Shown here piece after piece: positions 16,372-26,350 of a stretch of DNA of 45,529 nucleotides. The stretch is from an uncultured Romboutsia sp. (lineage in GTDB: Bacteria; Bacillota; Clostridia; Peptostreptococcales; Peptostreptococcaceae): contig CAJFPU010000004.1 in NCBI GenBank assembly GCA_904418825.1, positions 1 to 45,529 on the forward strand, read 5' to 3'. The translations under genes and the position numbers were made by a program. The notes under the pieces were generated by a model that did not search any database, was not told the origin of the DNA, and worked only from the letters and a program-made list of their open reading frames with translations. Numbering within the stretch: position 1 is the stretch's first letter; each line of letters starts with the position of its first letter.

Positions 16372-16399
16372 TTGACATCCAACTAGCGTATATTAATAC
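16372..16399 (+). promoter_or_regulatory. Probable promoter of the PLD-helicase/methylase operon
   Basis: TTGACA at 16372-16377, 16-base spacer, TAATAC at 16394-16399, about 95 bases before the helicase start. The only good -35 in this gap. Confidence 0.5.
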
Positions 16400-16494
16400 A
16401 AATATGACAATAATATTTTTTTTAATACTAATAATGTAGTATAATTAAAGTAATAAAAAATAACTATAAAGTAATAAAATTTGAAAGGGAAAAG

Positions 16495-19400
16495 ATGAAT
16501 TATAATGATTTAACATTTTTTACAAATGAAGAGAATAATACACTTCATGATAGATTTAATAAAATACTAAATAACAATGTACAATTTTTTGATGTATTAG
16601 TTGGATATTTTAGAAGTAGTGGATTTTATAAAATGTATGAATCTATGGAAAAGGTTGAAAAAACTAGAATATTAGTAGGACTTAATTTAGATAAAAAATC
16701 TGTAGAAATGATACATACAGCTTATAATGAAATGCAAGTAGACTTTACATCAAATAAGGAAGCTAAAGAACAGTACTCAAAAGAAGTTAATGAAGATATA
16801 GAGACATCGGAAGATAGCAAAGAAGTAGAAATAGGAATAAAGAAGTTTATAGAGTTTGTAAGAACAGGAAAATTAGAAATAAGAGTATATCCACATCATC
16901 CAATTCACGCAAAAGTATATATAATGAGAAAAGATCAAGAAAAATCAGAAGACTTTGGAAAAGTAATAACTGGATCAAGTAATTTTTCTCAAGCTGGACT
17001 ATTAGGACAATTAGAATTTAATGTGGAATTAAAGGACTCAAGAGATGTTAGATTTGCACTTGATAAATTTGAAGACCTATGGAAAGACTCAGTGGATGTA
17101 ACAGATGAGTATATAGAGCAAGCAGAAAATAGTTGGATAAGAGAAGATATAACTCCATATGAATTATTCTTAAAGTGTTTATATGAATATTTTAAAGAAG
17201 AAATAAATCAAGATAAAGTAGATGCTAAAGCACTTGGATTACCACCAGGATTTATGAAACTTCAATATCAATTACATGCAGTAACAAGAGCAGAAAAGAT
17301 AATTAGTACATATAATGGTGTATTTATATCAGATGTAGTGGGTCTTGGTAAAACATATATAGGTGCGATGTTAGCAAAAAGATTAAGGGGAAGAAAGCTT
17401 ATAATATGTCCACCAGTTCTTAAAGAAAACTGGGAAAGGGTTTTATGGGAGTTTGATGTATCTGCAAAAGTTGAATCCTTAGGTAAACTGGATTCTATAT
17501 TAAAAATGGATGCAGATTCATATGATTATGTATTTATAGATGAAGCACATAGATTTAGAAATGATGATAATGATACATATGCAAAGTTACATGAAATATG
17601 TAATGGGAAAAAAGTAGTATTAATATCAGCTACACCACAAAATAACTATATTAGTGATATTGCTAATCAAATATACTTATTTCAAAATAGGAAGAACTCT
17701 AATATAATACCAAATCAGAAAGATTTAGAGGGATTCTTTAAAAAATTAGAAAAAAAATTAAAAAAATATGACAAAGGAACACCAGAATATTTAGAAGTAT
17801 CTAAAGAAGTATCAACTGAGATAAGAGAAAAGGTACTTAATCATATTATGGTAAGAAGAACTAGAAAAGAAATTATAAAATATTACGATAAAGATTTAAA
17901 GTCACAAGGGTTAACATTCCCAACATTGAATACACCTGAAAAAATAGTGTATGAGTTTGATAATCAGATAGAAGTAGTATTTAATAAAACCTTAGATACA
18001 ATAAAAGTTCTTTCTTATTCAAGATACAAAACATTAACATACTTAAATGAAGTTCCCCCTAAATATAAGTCCTTATTAACAGGTCAACAAAATATGGGTG
18101 GATTTATGAAAGGTATATTATTAAAACGATTAGAAAGTAGTTTCTACGCTTTTAATAAGACTCTTGATAGATTTATAGAATCTTATGAAAACTTCATATC
18201 AATGTATAAATCTGGAGTTGTATATGTTAGTAAAAAATATAATGTATATGAACTAATGAATAATGGAGAAGAAGAAAAATTAGATTTTATTGTTGATAAA
18301 GAAGATGCATTTAAGTTTAAATCAGAGGAATTTAATAGCACATTTATAGAAGATTTAGAATTTGATTTATCTAATTTAAAGCGAATAAGACGAATGTGGG
18401 ATCCTATAGAAAATGATCCTAAATTAGATAAATTTATAGATGATTTAAAGAATAATAAACTTCTTAAAAAATCAAAAATACTTATATTTACTGAATCAAA
18501 AGAAACTGCAGAATATTTAAAGAAAAATATAGACATGCATTTTAAAAACCAAACAATACTATTTACTGGTGGTTCTAAAAATAAAGATAGAGATATTATA
18601 CAAGAAAACTTTAATCCTGATGTTTCTAAAACTAACCAGAAAAATGATTTTAGAATATTAGTAACTACAGATATACTAGCAGAAGGTATAAGTTTGCATA
18701 GAGCAAATGTAATAGTAAACTATGATTTACCTTGGAATCCAACTCGAATAATGCAAAGGGTAGGTAGAATAAATCGTGTTGGAACAAAACATGATAATAT
18801 CTATGTATTTAACTTCTTCCCAAGTGCTCAAGTTGGAGAACATATGTCATTAGAAGAGAATATAACTTCTAAAATACAAGCATTCCATGATACATTAGGA
18901 GAGGATTTTAAGTATCTTAGTGAAGATGAAGAGGTTGATACTTATGGTATATTTGGAAAAACTTTATATGATAAGCTTAATAGTAAAGAAAGTTTAGAAG
19001 AAGAAGACTTTGAAGAAGATTCAACTCTTAAATATTTAAAAATAATAAGAGATTTAAGGGATGAGGATGAAGCTTTATTTATTAAAATAAAGAGTTATCC
19101 TAGAAAAATAAGAAGTGCTAAGTACTTAGATAAAGATGGAACACTCACTTTCTTTAGAAATGGATATATTAAGAGATTCTTTATATCAGATGAAACTGTT
19201 TCAAGAGAAATGACATTCTTAGATGCAATGAAGCTTATGGAGTCAGATAAAGAAGAGAGATGTCATAAGATAAGTAATAATTATTATAAAAACTTAGAAC
19301 AAAATAAAAAAGAACTTATAAAAATTTTACAAGAGGAAAGTATGGATATATCACCAATTAGAAAAGAAGGTAAGAGTCATGATAAGACTATAATAAAAAC

Positions 19401-19665
19401 TCTTAAAGCCTTAAATACATATCCAAAGTTTACAGATAATGAAATAAGTAAAATACATAAATTAATGGATTTATTTGAAGATGGAGCTATACCATCAGTC
19501 ATAGGTAAAGAAATTGTAAAGATGATAAAAGGTATAGGAGATCCTATAGAAATATTTAATACAATATGGGATTTAGTGCCAGATTCATATATTAAGAATT
19601 CAGAGATTAAAGAAGAAATACAAGATTATAACACAGAAGTCGTATTATCTTTAGATTTATTGTAA
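16495..19665 (+). CDS. PLD-nuclease / SNF2-type helicase fusion (defence)
   Basis: N-terminal phospholipase-D-like domain (1-210) with HAKVYIM (138) and GSSNFSQAG (160), the HxK...GSxN signature of PLD nucleases. A superfamily-2 helicase follows: motif I SDVVGLGKTYIG (279-290), motif II DEAH (349-352), motif III SATPQNN, and motif VI MQRVGRINRVGT (about 755). A long C-terminal domain is of unknown type. The next gene, 12 bases on, encodes an Eco57I-like adenine methylase, so together they look like an ATP-dependent restriction-modification system. The pairing recalls DISARM (PLD, SNF2 helicase, adenine methylase) but with PLD and helicase in one chain and without drmA/drmB. Start ATG with AAAGGGAAA. 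Confidence 0.9.
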   Translation: MNYNDLTFFTNEENNTLHDRFNKILNNNVQFFDVLVGYFRSSGFYKMYESMEKVEKTRILVGLNLDKKSVEMIHTAYNEMQVDFTSNKEAKEQYSKEVNEDIETSEDSKEVEIGIKKFIEFVRTGKLEIRVYPHHPIHAKVYIMRKDQEKSEDFGKVITGSSNFSQAGLLGQLEFNVELKDSRDVRFALDKFEDLWKDSVDVTDEYIEQAENSWIREDITPYELFLKCLYEYFKEEINQDKVDAKALGLPPGFMKLQYQLHAVTRAEKIISTYNGVFISDVVGLGKTYIGAMLAKRLRGRKLIICPPVLKENWERVLWEFDVSAKVESLGKLDSILKMDADSYDYVFIDEAHRFRNDDNDTYAKLHEICNGKKVVLISATPQNNYISDIANQIYLFQNRKNSNIIPNQKDLEGFFKKLEKKLKKYDKGTPEYLEVSKEVSTEIREKVLNHIMVRRTRKEIIKYYDKDLKSQGLTFPTLNTPEKIVYEFDNQIEVVFNKTLDTIKVLSYSRYKTLTYLNEVPPKYKSLLTGQQNMGGFMKGILLKRLESSFYAFNKTLDRFIESYENFISMYKSGVVYVSKKYNVYELMNNGEEEKLDFIVDKEDAFKFKSEEFNSTFIEDLEFDLSNLKRIRRMWDPIENDPKLDKFIDDLKNNKLLKKSKILIFTESKETAEYLKKNIDMHFKNQTILFTGGSKNKDRDIIQENFNPDVSKTNQKNDFRILVTTDILAEGISLHRANVIVNYDLPWNPTRIMQRVGRINRVGTKHDNIYVFNFFPSAQVGEHMSLEENITSKIQAFHDTLGEDFKYLSEDEEVDTYGIFGKTLYDKLNSKESLEEEDFEEDSTLKYLKIIRDLRDEDEALFIKIKSYPRKIRSAKYLDKDGTLTFFRNGYIKRFFISDETVSREMTFLDAMKLMESDKEERCHKISNNYYKNLEQNKKELIKILQEESMDISPIRKEGKSHDKTIIKTLKALNTYPKFTDNEISKIHKLMDLFEDGAIPSVIGKEIVKMIKGIGDPIEIFNTIWDLVPDSYIKNSEIKEEIQDYNTEVVLSLDLL

Positions 19666-19677
19666 AGGAGATAAATT

Positions 19678-22600
19678 ATGGACAATAAAGATACTATGCT
19701 AAATGAAATATTTAATGAAATGAAAATGTTTGATGAAACTAAATTTTCTAAATTTATTATAAATCTATTAAATTTAGAATCAAAAGATAGAATAAATTCA
19801 ATAGCACAAAAAGAAGATGAAGGTATATATGAAAACTATATAGACTATGTTAAAGATATAGGTAAATATAGAGATGAAAATAGAAAAATAATATTAGCAT
19901 CTATAGTTAAATTAAAGAATTCACCAGAAAAGGCTAGAACTATGCAGAGAAACTTCATAGCTAAGCATTTAAAAGATACAGGTGCAGATGCAGCAGTTGT
20001 AGCACTATATTCAGAAAATACAGATATATGGAGAATATCATTTGTTAAATTAGATTATACATTTGATGTAAATAAGATAACAGGGAACTTACAAACAACA
20101 GAAACTATAACTCCAGCTAAGAGATACTCTTATTTAATTGAACCAAAATTAAGAAACCATACAGCTCAAGAACAACTTAAAAATCTATTATTTGATGACT
20201 CGAAAAAACCATCAGTAGAAGATATAGAAAATGTATTTAGTGTAGAGGTTGTTACTGATGAATTCTTTAAAATGTATAAAGATAAGTATCTAGACCTTAA
20301 AGAATTCTTAGAAACAAATAATGAATTTATAGAAGAAGCTAATAGATTAATGGTAGAAGTAAACGAATTTTCAGAAGAATTTGCTAAAAAGCTTATGGGA
20401 CAAGTTTCATTTTTATATTTCCTACAGAAGAAAGGGTGGCTTGGAGTTCCAATTGTACCATTTGGGCCAGTAGATAGAAATGAGTTTAATCTATTAAAAT
20501 CAAAAGAAAATGAAGATGTTAAAGAAATTATGGACAAGGTGTTTAACCCATCTAATGTAGATAAATCTAAAATGGAATTAGATAGAAAAGCATTAAATGA
20601 TTTATCTAATACAGAAGCTGATTGGTTATCAAATGTATTTAAAGGGAATCCAAAATATGATAAACAATGGGGAGATGGAACAAAAGTATTTATAAGAAGT
20701 TTATTTAATAGCTATAGTAAAAACAATAAAGAAGGAAACTTTTTTAATTCATATTTAGAGCCATTATTCTATGAAGCCTTAAATGAAAGAAGAGGACCTA
20801 ATGAGTACTATAAGAGGTTTAACTGTAAAATACCATTTTTAAATGGAGGATTATTTGAGCCTATTTATAAATATGAGTGGAAAAAAACTAATATAGAAAT
20901 ACCGGATGAATTTTTCTCCAATGATGAGAATACTGGATTACTAGATTTCTTTGATATGTATAACTTTACAATGAATGAAGATGAACCACTTGAAAAAGAG
21001 GTAGCAGTAGATCCAGAAATGCTAGGAAAAATATTTGAGAATTTATTAGATGTAAAAGAAAGAAAATCTAAAGGTGCATTTTATACACCTAGAGAAATAG
21101 TTCATTATATGTGTCAAGAATGTTTAATAAATTACTTAAATAAAGAAACTAATATAGATACTACATCATTAGAAGTTCTTATAAAATACGGAGAAGTAAT
21201 AAAAGACGTTGACTTAAATATAAGAGATAAAAAAGATTATAAAATGCCGAAGTTTATAATCGATAATTTAGAAATTATAGATAAAGCATTAGAAAATGTA
21301 ACAGTAGCAGATCCATCTGTTGGATCAGGAGCATTTCCCTTAGGTATGTTAAATGAAATAGTCAAAGCAAGAAGTATTATTGTTGAATACATGACAAAAG
21401 ATTTAGATAAGTGGGAAAAAGAAGATTTCATAAGGAACAATAAGAAAAGCTTATATGACTTAAAGAAAAATGCTATGAAGAGATCTATATTTGCAGTAGA
21501 TATAGAACCTAGTGCCGTTGACATAACAAAATTAAGACTATGGCTATCACTAGTTGTAGATGCTGATATTAGGACTATAAATACACTACCAAATTTAGAT
21601 TATAATATAATGGTTGGAAATTCACTTATAGAAGAGTTCAATGGAATAAAGCTATTTGATGAAGAGCTTCTTAAAGAAAGACCTAAAAGAAAGAAAAAAG
21701 AAATAAGTAATCAAATATCTATGAATATACAAGGAAGTGAAGCTAATATAGGAATAGAGCAAGAATATCAATTACTTGAAGATATTCAAAGGTTACAAAG
21801 TGAATTATTTGATACAAAGGAAAATAGTGAAAAAGTAAGAATAAAAAAAGATATAGAGGATAAAGAATGGGACTTAATAGAGTATAAGCTAAATAGAGAA
21901 AAAGGACTTTTATTTAAAGACATAGAGGAATTAAAGAAGCAAAAAAAATCAAATAGAAGACCGTATTTCTTATGGAAGCTAGAGTTTTCTAAGATATTTA
22001 AGGAAAAAGGAGGATTTGACATAGTTATAGGCAATCCTCCATATATAGATTCAGAAGATATGATGAAGTATATACCTGAAGTGAGGGAATATTGTAAGAG
22101 AAAATACAATAGTGCTAAAGGTAATTGGGATATATTTATAATATTTATAGAGTTAGGACTAAGATTATTAAGACAAAATGGTAATATGTCATATATAGTT
22201 CCAAATAAATTAATTGGAGCTAAGTATAGTGAAGCACTAAGGGCGTATATTGGTAAATATTCAGTAAAAGAGTTAAGAGACTACTCTAGTGTAGATGTTT
22301 TTAAGGAAGCTGATGTATATCCTGTTGTATTTAGAGTTGAAAAATCAAATGAAAAGAATGATATTCATATAAATATTATGGAAAATAAAGAAGAAGTTAA
22401 AAGTAAAATTATAATTAATAAAGATATGTTTTATAGAGATATTTATTGGGATAGATATTTTGTAGATGATAAAATAAAGATAGATGTAATTGAAAAAATG
22501 ATAAAGTTTGATACTTTAGAAAAAATAGCTAAAGTTAAAGGTGCTGCTACTGTTGGAGAAGCTTATGAAATAAAAGATGTATTAGTTGATATATGCAATT

Positions 22601-23187
22601 TTAATTATAATGAAATGAAAAAATTTATAAATACAGGAAGTATAGATAGATATATTTCTTTATGGGGCATAAAAAATACAAAATATATCAAAGATAATTA
22701 TCTAAAGCCATCTATTTCTAATGAAGATATATATAAGATCAATAAAGTAAGATATGATGAAAGTAAAAGTACAAAGATTATTGTAGGTGGAATGAATAAA
22801 GAGTTAGAGTGTTATCTAGATGAAAAAGGAGAATACTTAGCAGGTAAGTCAACAAGTATAATTTATGATTGTGAGCTAGACTTAAGATATATAATAGGAA
22901 TACTAAATAGCAAGTTAATGACATTTTACTATAGACAATACTTTAGTTCATTATCTTTATCTGGAGGTTACTTAAGAATAGGGCCTCCACAAATAAAAGA
23001 ATTACCGATAGCATTTGATGAAAAAATTTATAAAGCTTTAATTAAAGAAGTTGAGAACATTATTGAGAGTTATGAAAGAAATGATTTATTAAATATAGAA
23101 GAGTGTGAGAAGAATATAAATAACTATGTATATAAATTATACAATATATCTGATGCAGAGATTAATGTAATTGAAGGGATATCATAA
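19678..23187 (+). CDS. Eco57I/PglX-like N6-adenine DNA methyltransferase with built-in specificity region
   Basis: Large methylase of 1169 residues. The N-terminal 450 residues have no recognised nuclease motif. The methylase core has KGAFYTPREIVHYM (about 465), SAM-binding motif VADPSVGSGAFPLG (about 540) and catalytic NPPY (NPPYIDSED, about 785), giving N6-methyladenine. A charged coiled insert (about 690-760) lies between motifs I and IV. The C-terminal third (SLSLSGGYLRIGPPQIKELP) resembles TaqI/type IIG target-recognition domains, so no separate S subunit is needed. Ribosome binding site AAGGAG. Probably methylates host DNA while the PLD-helicase attacks unmodified DNA. Confidence 0.9.
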   Translation: MDNKDTMLNEIFNEMKMFDETKFSKFIINLLNLESKDRINSIAQKEDEGIYENYIDYVKDIGKYRDENRKIILASIVKLKNSPEKARTMQRNFIAKHLKDTGADAAVVALYSENTDIWRISFVKLDYTFDVNKITGNLQTTETITPAKRYSYLIEPKLRNHTAQEQLKNLLFDDSKKPSVEDIENVFSVEVVTDEFFKMYKDKYLDLKEFLETNNEFIEEANRLMVEVNEFSEEFAKKLMGQVSFLYFLQKKGWLGVPIVPFGPVDRNEFNLLKSKENEDVKEIMDKVFNPSNVDKSKMELDRKALNDLSNTEADWLSNVFKGNPKYDKQWGDGTKVFIRSLFNSYSKNNKEGNFFNSYLEPLFYEALNERRGPNEYYKRFNCKIPFLNGGLFEPIYKYEWKKTNIEIPDEFFSNDENTGLLDFFDMYNFTMNEDEPLEKEVAVDPEMLGKIFENLLDVKERKSKGAFYTPREIVHYMCQECLINYLNKETNIDTTSLEVLIKYGEVIKDVDLNIRDKKDYKMPKFIIDNLEIIDKALENVTVADPSVGSGAFPLGMLNEIVKARSIIVEYMTKDLDKWEKEDFIRNNKKSLYDLKKNAMKRSIFAVDIEPSAVDITKLRLWLSLVVDADIRTINTLPNLDYNIMVGNSLIEEFNGIKLFDEELLKERPKRKKKEISNQISMNIQGSEANIGIEQEYQLLEDIQRLQSELFDTKENSEKVRIKKDIEDKEWDLIEYKLNREKGLLFKDIEELKKQKKSNRRPYFLWKLEFSKIFKEKGGFDIVIGNPPYIDSEDMMKYIPEVREYCKRKYNSAKGNWDIFIIFIELGLRLLRQNGNMSYIVPNKLIGAKYSEALRAYIGKYSVKELRDYSSVDVFKEADVYPVVFRVEKSNEKNDIHINIMENKEEVKSKIIINKDMFYRDIYWDRYFVDDKIKIDVIEKMIKFDTLEKIAKVKGAATVGEAYEIKDVLVDICNFNYNEMKKFINTGSIDRYISLWGIKNTKYIKDNYLKPSISNEDIYKINKVRYDESKSTKIIVGGMNKELECYLDEKGEYLAGKSTSIIYDCELDLRYIIGILNSKLMTFYYRQYFSSLSLSGGYLRIGPPQIKELPIAFDEKIYKALIKEVENIIESYERNDLLNIEECEKNINNYVYKLYNISDAEINVIEGIS

Positions 23188-23249
23188 GGAGTTTTAGTTT
23201 ATTGAAGAATATAAAATAAGCTAAATGAAATTATAACTAGAGAGAACTC

Positions 23250-23297
23250 AAAAGTGTAAGTATTAATTATTAAAGTTAAAACTTGCACTTTTGTTTT
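23250..23297 (+). terminator. Terminator after the methylase gene
   Basis: AAAAGTGTAAG / CTTGCACTTTT stem (one G-T pair) followed by GTTTT; separates the operon from the next gene. Confidence 0.65.
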
Positions 23298-23316
23298 AAT
23301 AATTAGGGGTGTCAGA

Positions 23317-24039
23317 ATGAAACTGGGAGATTTAATTAAAAAATCAGGATATATTATAGAATCTGATTTAGATTATAATCTAATGCAATTTATATTAAAT
23401 TTAGATTTAAAAGTGGATATAGTTAAAACTGAAAATATAGAAGTTAAATGCAATAAAAGAAAGTATAACAAAACTTTTTTAGACAAACTATGTAAATATA
23501 AAAAGGGAGATCCAGAAAGAGACTTTATACTTAATATCTTAGAAAATAACTCAAAATATAGCTCATATAAGTATACATATTTAGAGTGGGTTAATTTTAA
23601 TATAAAAGATTATACTAAAGAAATAATCCAATCTTTATCAGATGTATCAGATATAGACATTTATGAAATTACAGATGGAGAAGTAAGTGAGTATGATATT
23701 ATAAATGGAATTGAAGATATTAATAAAATGATAGATGTATTTAAGGAAAAGGTACTTCCACCTGTTGAACTAGATGCAGTATATGAAGAATTTAGCGATA
23801 TATTTGAAAAGATAGTAGGAGAAAAAAGAGGTTTTTTAAGGGATAGAGTTGGTAAATGGCATAAGTTTGGACAAGATTCATATAGAGATGCAGAGTTATT
23901 AGGTATTAAATATCCTTCGCTTGGAGAAGCTATGCAGGATGAAGAACTTATGGAATGTTTTGTTAGTCACTTAATGTATGGAGTAGATGAATATTTGCAT
24001 GATTATAATGAAAAAGAAATAATTAATGGATGGTACTAG
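23317..24039 (+). CDS. Unknown 240-aa protein next to the R-M-like pair
   Basis: Start ATG with AGGGGTGTC upstream, 20 bases after the terminator hairpin. Largely alpha-helical by sequence, acidic, with no catalytic motif I can name. The segment WHKFGQDSYRDAELLGIKYP near residue 190 is the most distinctive. Because it lies between the methylase and other defence genes it may be an accessory of the system or an independent gene. Confidence 0.7.
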   Translation: MKLGDLIKKSGYIIESDLDYNLMQFILNLDLKVDIVKTENIEVKCNKRKYNKTFLDKLCKYKKGDPERDFILNILENNSKYSSYKYTYLEWVNFNIKDYTKEIIQSLSDVSDIDIYEITDGEVSEYDIINGIEDINKMIDVFKEKVLPPVELDAVYEEFSDIFEKIVGEKRGFLRDRVGKWHKFGQDSYRDAELLGIKYPSLGEAMQDEELMECFVSHLMYGVDEYLHDYNEKEIINGWY

Positions 24040-24109
24040 AGAAGAGTATAGATATATTTATAATGTATGATTTCATGTACTTTTATAATGTATGCAGAAA
24101 TTGTATAGA

Positions 24110-24283
24110 AATATGTAAAAATGTAAGTATAAATGTCCTTCTAATTCTATAAATAATTACTTATATTATAGATAACATCATAAGGAGGACCCAAATAGGC
24201 AATGTATATAGGAAGGTATTTAAAGAAAAAAGAGAAGTAAAAGGATATACCTGGAGTTATTATAAGATGATTAGAAAAAATTA
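24110..24283 (+). pseudogene. Decayed leader and N terminus of a second TPR-type XRE regulator
   Basis: This stretch aligns with 27020-27200, the leader and start of the XRE-TPR gene. Shared pieces are ATAAATGTCC, AAATAATTA, the AAGGAGG ribosome binding site and the start codon region (ATGTATATAGGAAGGTATTT against ATGCATATAGGGAAATACTT). After about 80 coding bases the frame is broken by stops and the match fades. Only the leader and first HTH helices remain. The copy lies beside the NERD helicase gene. Confidence 0.8.
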
Positions 24284-24313
24284 ACTTAAAGTTATTCAAC
24301 TATAGTTTAATCT

Positions 24314-24346
24314 CATAGATTGTAGCAAAAAATGCTACAATCTATG
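24314..24346. terminator. Bidirectional hairpin after the NERD-helicase gene
   Basis: Perfect 13-base arms CATAGATTGTAGC / GCTACAATCTATG with a 7-base loop. Confidence 0.75.
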
Positions 24347-24363
24347 ATGACCTTATTTTCATT

Positions 24364-26043
24364 TTAGTGCGCTTTAAGCATATATAATATTTCTTGAGCA
24401 CGAGTGCAACCAACGTATTTTAATTGATCAGTCTTAATATTTTTCACAAAAAAATCTTTATCTATTAGAAATACTAATTTAAATTCTAGTCCTTTAACTG
24501 TATGAACTGTATAAACTTTATTATAGTCAATAATACAATTCTTACATTTTTTGATTTTATCTTTAAGATCTTCTACAACTTTATTTTGAGCTGTTAATAT
24601 TGCATAATTGTCATCTATATCTAATTTTCTCAATTCATTATCTATAAAATTGATTATGCTATTATAATTAATTCTTTTTTTAGTAACATCAATACCAGTA
24701 ACATTTAAAAACTCAATATTTCTATAGCAATCATAATAGTCAGAAGTATTGATTTCTGAATTCAGAAAATCAGAGAAGGTCAACTGATTACATTTAGATA
24801 AATCACATTCATCATATGAAAATTGAGCAATATTCTTAGTATTTCTATAATTTTTATAAAGAGTATCAACTTGTTTTACTATACCTTCTAATGAATAATT
24901 ATTCCCATAAATATTTTGAATAGCATCTAATGCTATTATAAAATGACTTAATTCTGGATTTTTTAAAAGAGATTTCACTAATATTAATTCTTCTTTTTTA
25001 AAGTCTTGAACTTCATCAATAAAAATAGCCTTATATTTAGGACACTTAGAACTAGATAAAATACGATTTTTAAGTAGATTTATATTACTTATATCATTTA
25101 AATTACCTATATCAAAATTAAGATTAGTTATATGAGATAGGTTAATTAAAAAAGATGATTTTGTGCTTACATGAATATTCTTGTGTAACTTTAAATCATC
25201 ATATATATAATCTTTTAATTTATTAGTATGTGTTAAAAATAATATTTCTTCATCTTTATTCTGATCTGCAAAATAATGTGCACGAGATTTTAGTAAAACA
25301 GTTTTACCACTTCCGGAAACTCCTCTAAGTAGTATTTGGCTATTGTTATGCCATTTTTCTACTTTTTCTCTTTGATTGTTATATAGGCTAGCAAGTAGAT
25401 TAGAAAAACTGTGTTCAAATTTTATTTCATTAACTATAAATTTATATATATTACATATTACTTCATTAGTTAAATATTTAGTAGTTTTATACGTAAAGCA
25501 ATTTTTTATTATTGTATCTAAATCATCATAATTATTGGACATTTTAAGGTTATTTATATCTTCTAAAAATAAATAATCTGTACTTAAATGTTTAGATTCA
25601 TCAAAACCTTTTGATATAAAATCTTTTTTACTTATATTTGGAAAGACTACGACTCTGTCCCATCTTATATTTAGTTTCTTGAACTCTGAATTAAAATTTA
25701 ACGTATTAATTAAGTATCTAGAATAATCCTTAGCTTGTCTATATGGATTTGTTTCTACATCTTTATCTATTAATAAAATGCCACTATCATGTGAAAATTT
25801 TTTCATATAACCAATATTCCAATCTTTAATTTCCACAACTAGTACTCCATACTTACTTATAATAACAAAATCTGGATTATATTCTTTACTATCATTATAT
25901 TCACATTTTACAGCGTTTAATTCTGTGTCATATAAAGCTATGTAATCATCATTTAAATATTTAGATAATATTTGATAAAAAGTATATTCACCCTTTTGCA
26001 TATTACAAAGATTATCTAAATTTTCAGGATATATTTTGCCCAT
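24364..26043 (-). CDS. NERD nuclease domain plus UvrD/Rep-type helicase (defence candidate)
   Basis: The N-terminal NERD (nuclease-related) domain shows the D...ExK-like core NPDFVIISKYGVLVVEIKDW at residues 56-75. After about residue 230 comes a superfamily-1 helicase: Walker A LRGVSGSGKTVLLKSRA, motif II AIFIDEVQDF (DEVQ), and C-terminal motifs VYTVHTVKGLEFKLVFLID and LKYVGCTRAQEIL. The helicase is short, with the 2B region reduced. NERD-helicase fusions are frequent in defence islands and act on foreign DNA. The gene is transcribed against the neighbouring defence genes. Start ATG with AGGGGGATTAT upstream. Confidence 0.9.
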   Translation of the reverse strand: MGKIYPENLDNLCNMQKGEYTFYQILSKYLNDDYIALYDTELNAVKCEYNDSKEYNPDFVIISKYGVLVVEIKDWNIGYMKKFSHDSGILLIDKDVETNPYRQAKDYSRYLINTLNFNSEFKKLNIRWDRVVVFPNISKKDFISKGFDESKHLSTDYLFLEDINNLKMSNNYDDLDTIIKNCFTYKTTKYLTNEVICNIYKFIVNEIKFEHSFSNLLASLYNNQREKVEKWHNNSQILLRGVSGSGKTVLLKSRAHYFADQNKDEEILFLTHTNKLKDYIYDDLKLHKNIHVSTKSSFLINLSHITNLNFDIGNLNDISNINLLKNRILSSSKCPKYKAIFIDEVQDFKKEELILVKSLLKNPELSHFIIALDAIQNIYGNNYSLEGIVKQVDTLYKNYRNTKNIAQFSYDECDLSKCNQLTFSDFLNSEINTSDYYDCYRNIEFLNVTGIDVTKKRINYNSIINFIDNELRKLDIDDNYAILTAQNKVVEDLKDKIKKCKNCIIDYNKVYTVHTVKGLEFKLVFLIDKDFFVKNIKTDQLKYVGCTRAQEILYMLKAH

Positions 26044-26290
26044 ATATTATAATCCCCCTATAAAATATAAATCTATCTAAATTATATGAGTGATAACTAT
26101 AATAAATAACAATAATTATATATAATATAATATTTCACAAATATAGCTTCAAAAACTTTATCATATATCTTTTTCAACATTCATTTAAAATATACTTCAA
26201 ATAAGAAAAACTTAAATTAAAGATGAGATAATAAAAATTGAATTTTAGCTAATTGACATAACTTAAATATTTAAGAATACTTGAAGAAGT
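26044..26290. other. Divergent AT-rich intergenic region
   Basis: Lies between the leftward NERD-helicase gene and the rightward zinc-ribbon gene. Very AT-rich; no ORF, no convincing single promoter by eye. Confidence 0.5.
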
Positions 26291-26335
26291 TTCCTAATAT
26301 AAATTTAGTCTGGGGTATTAAATTTATATTAGGAA
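26291..26335 (+). promoter_or_regulatory. 17-bp perfect inverted repeat directly before a ribosome binding site
   Basis: TTCCTAATATAAATTTA and its exact complement enclose an 11-base loop and end 2 bases before the GGGGGA ribosome binding site of the zinc-ribbon gene. There is no T-run, so it is unlikely to be a simple terminator. An operator or a translation-controlling RNA hairpin fits better. Confidence 0.6.
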
Positions 26336-26350
26336 TGGGGGAAGTATTAT

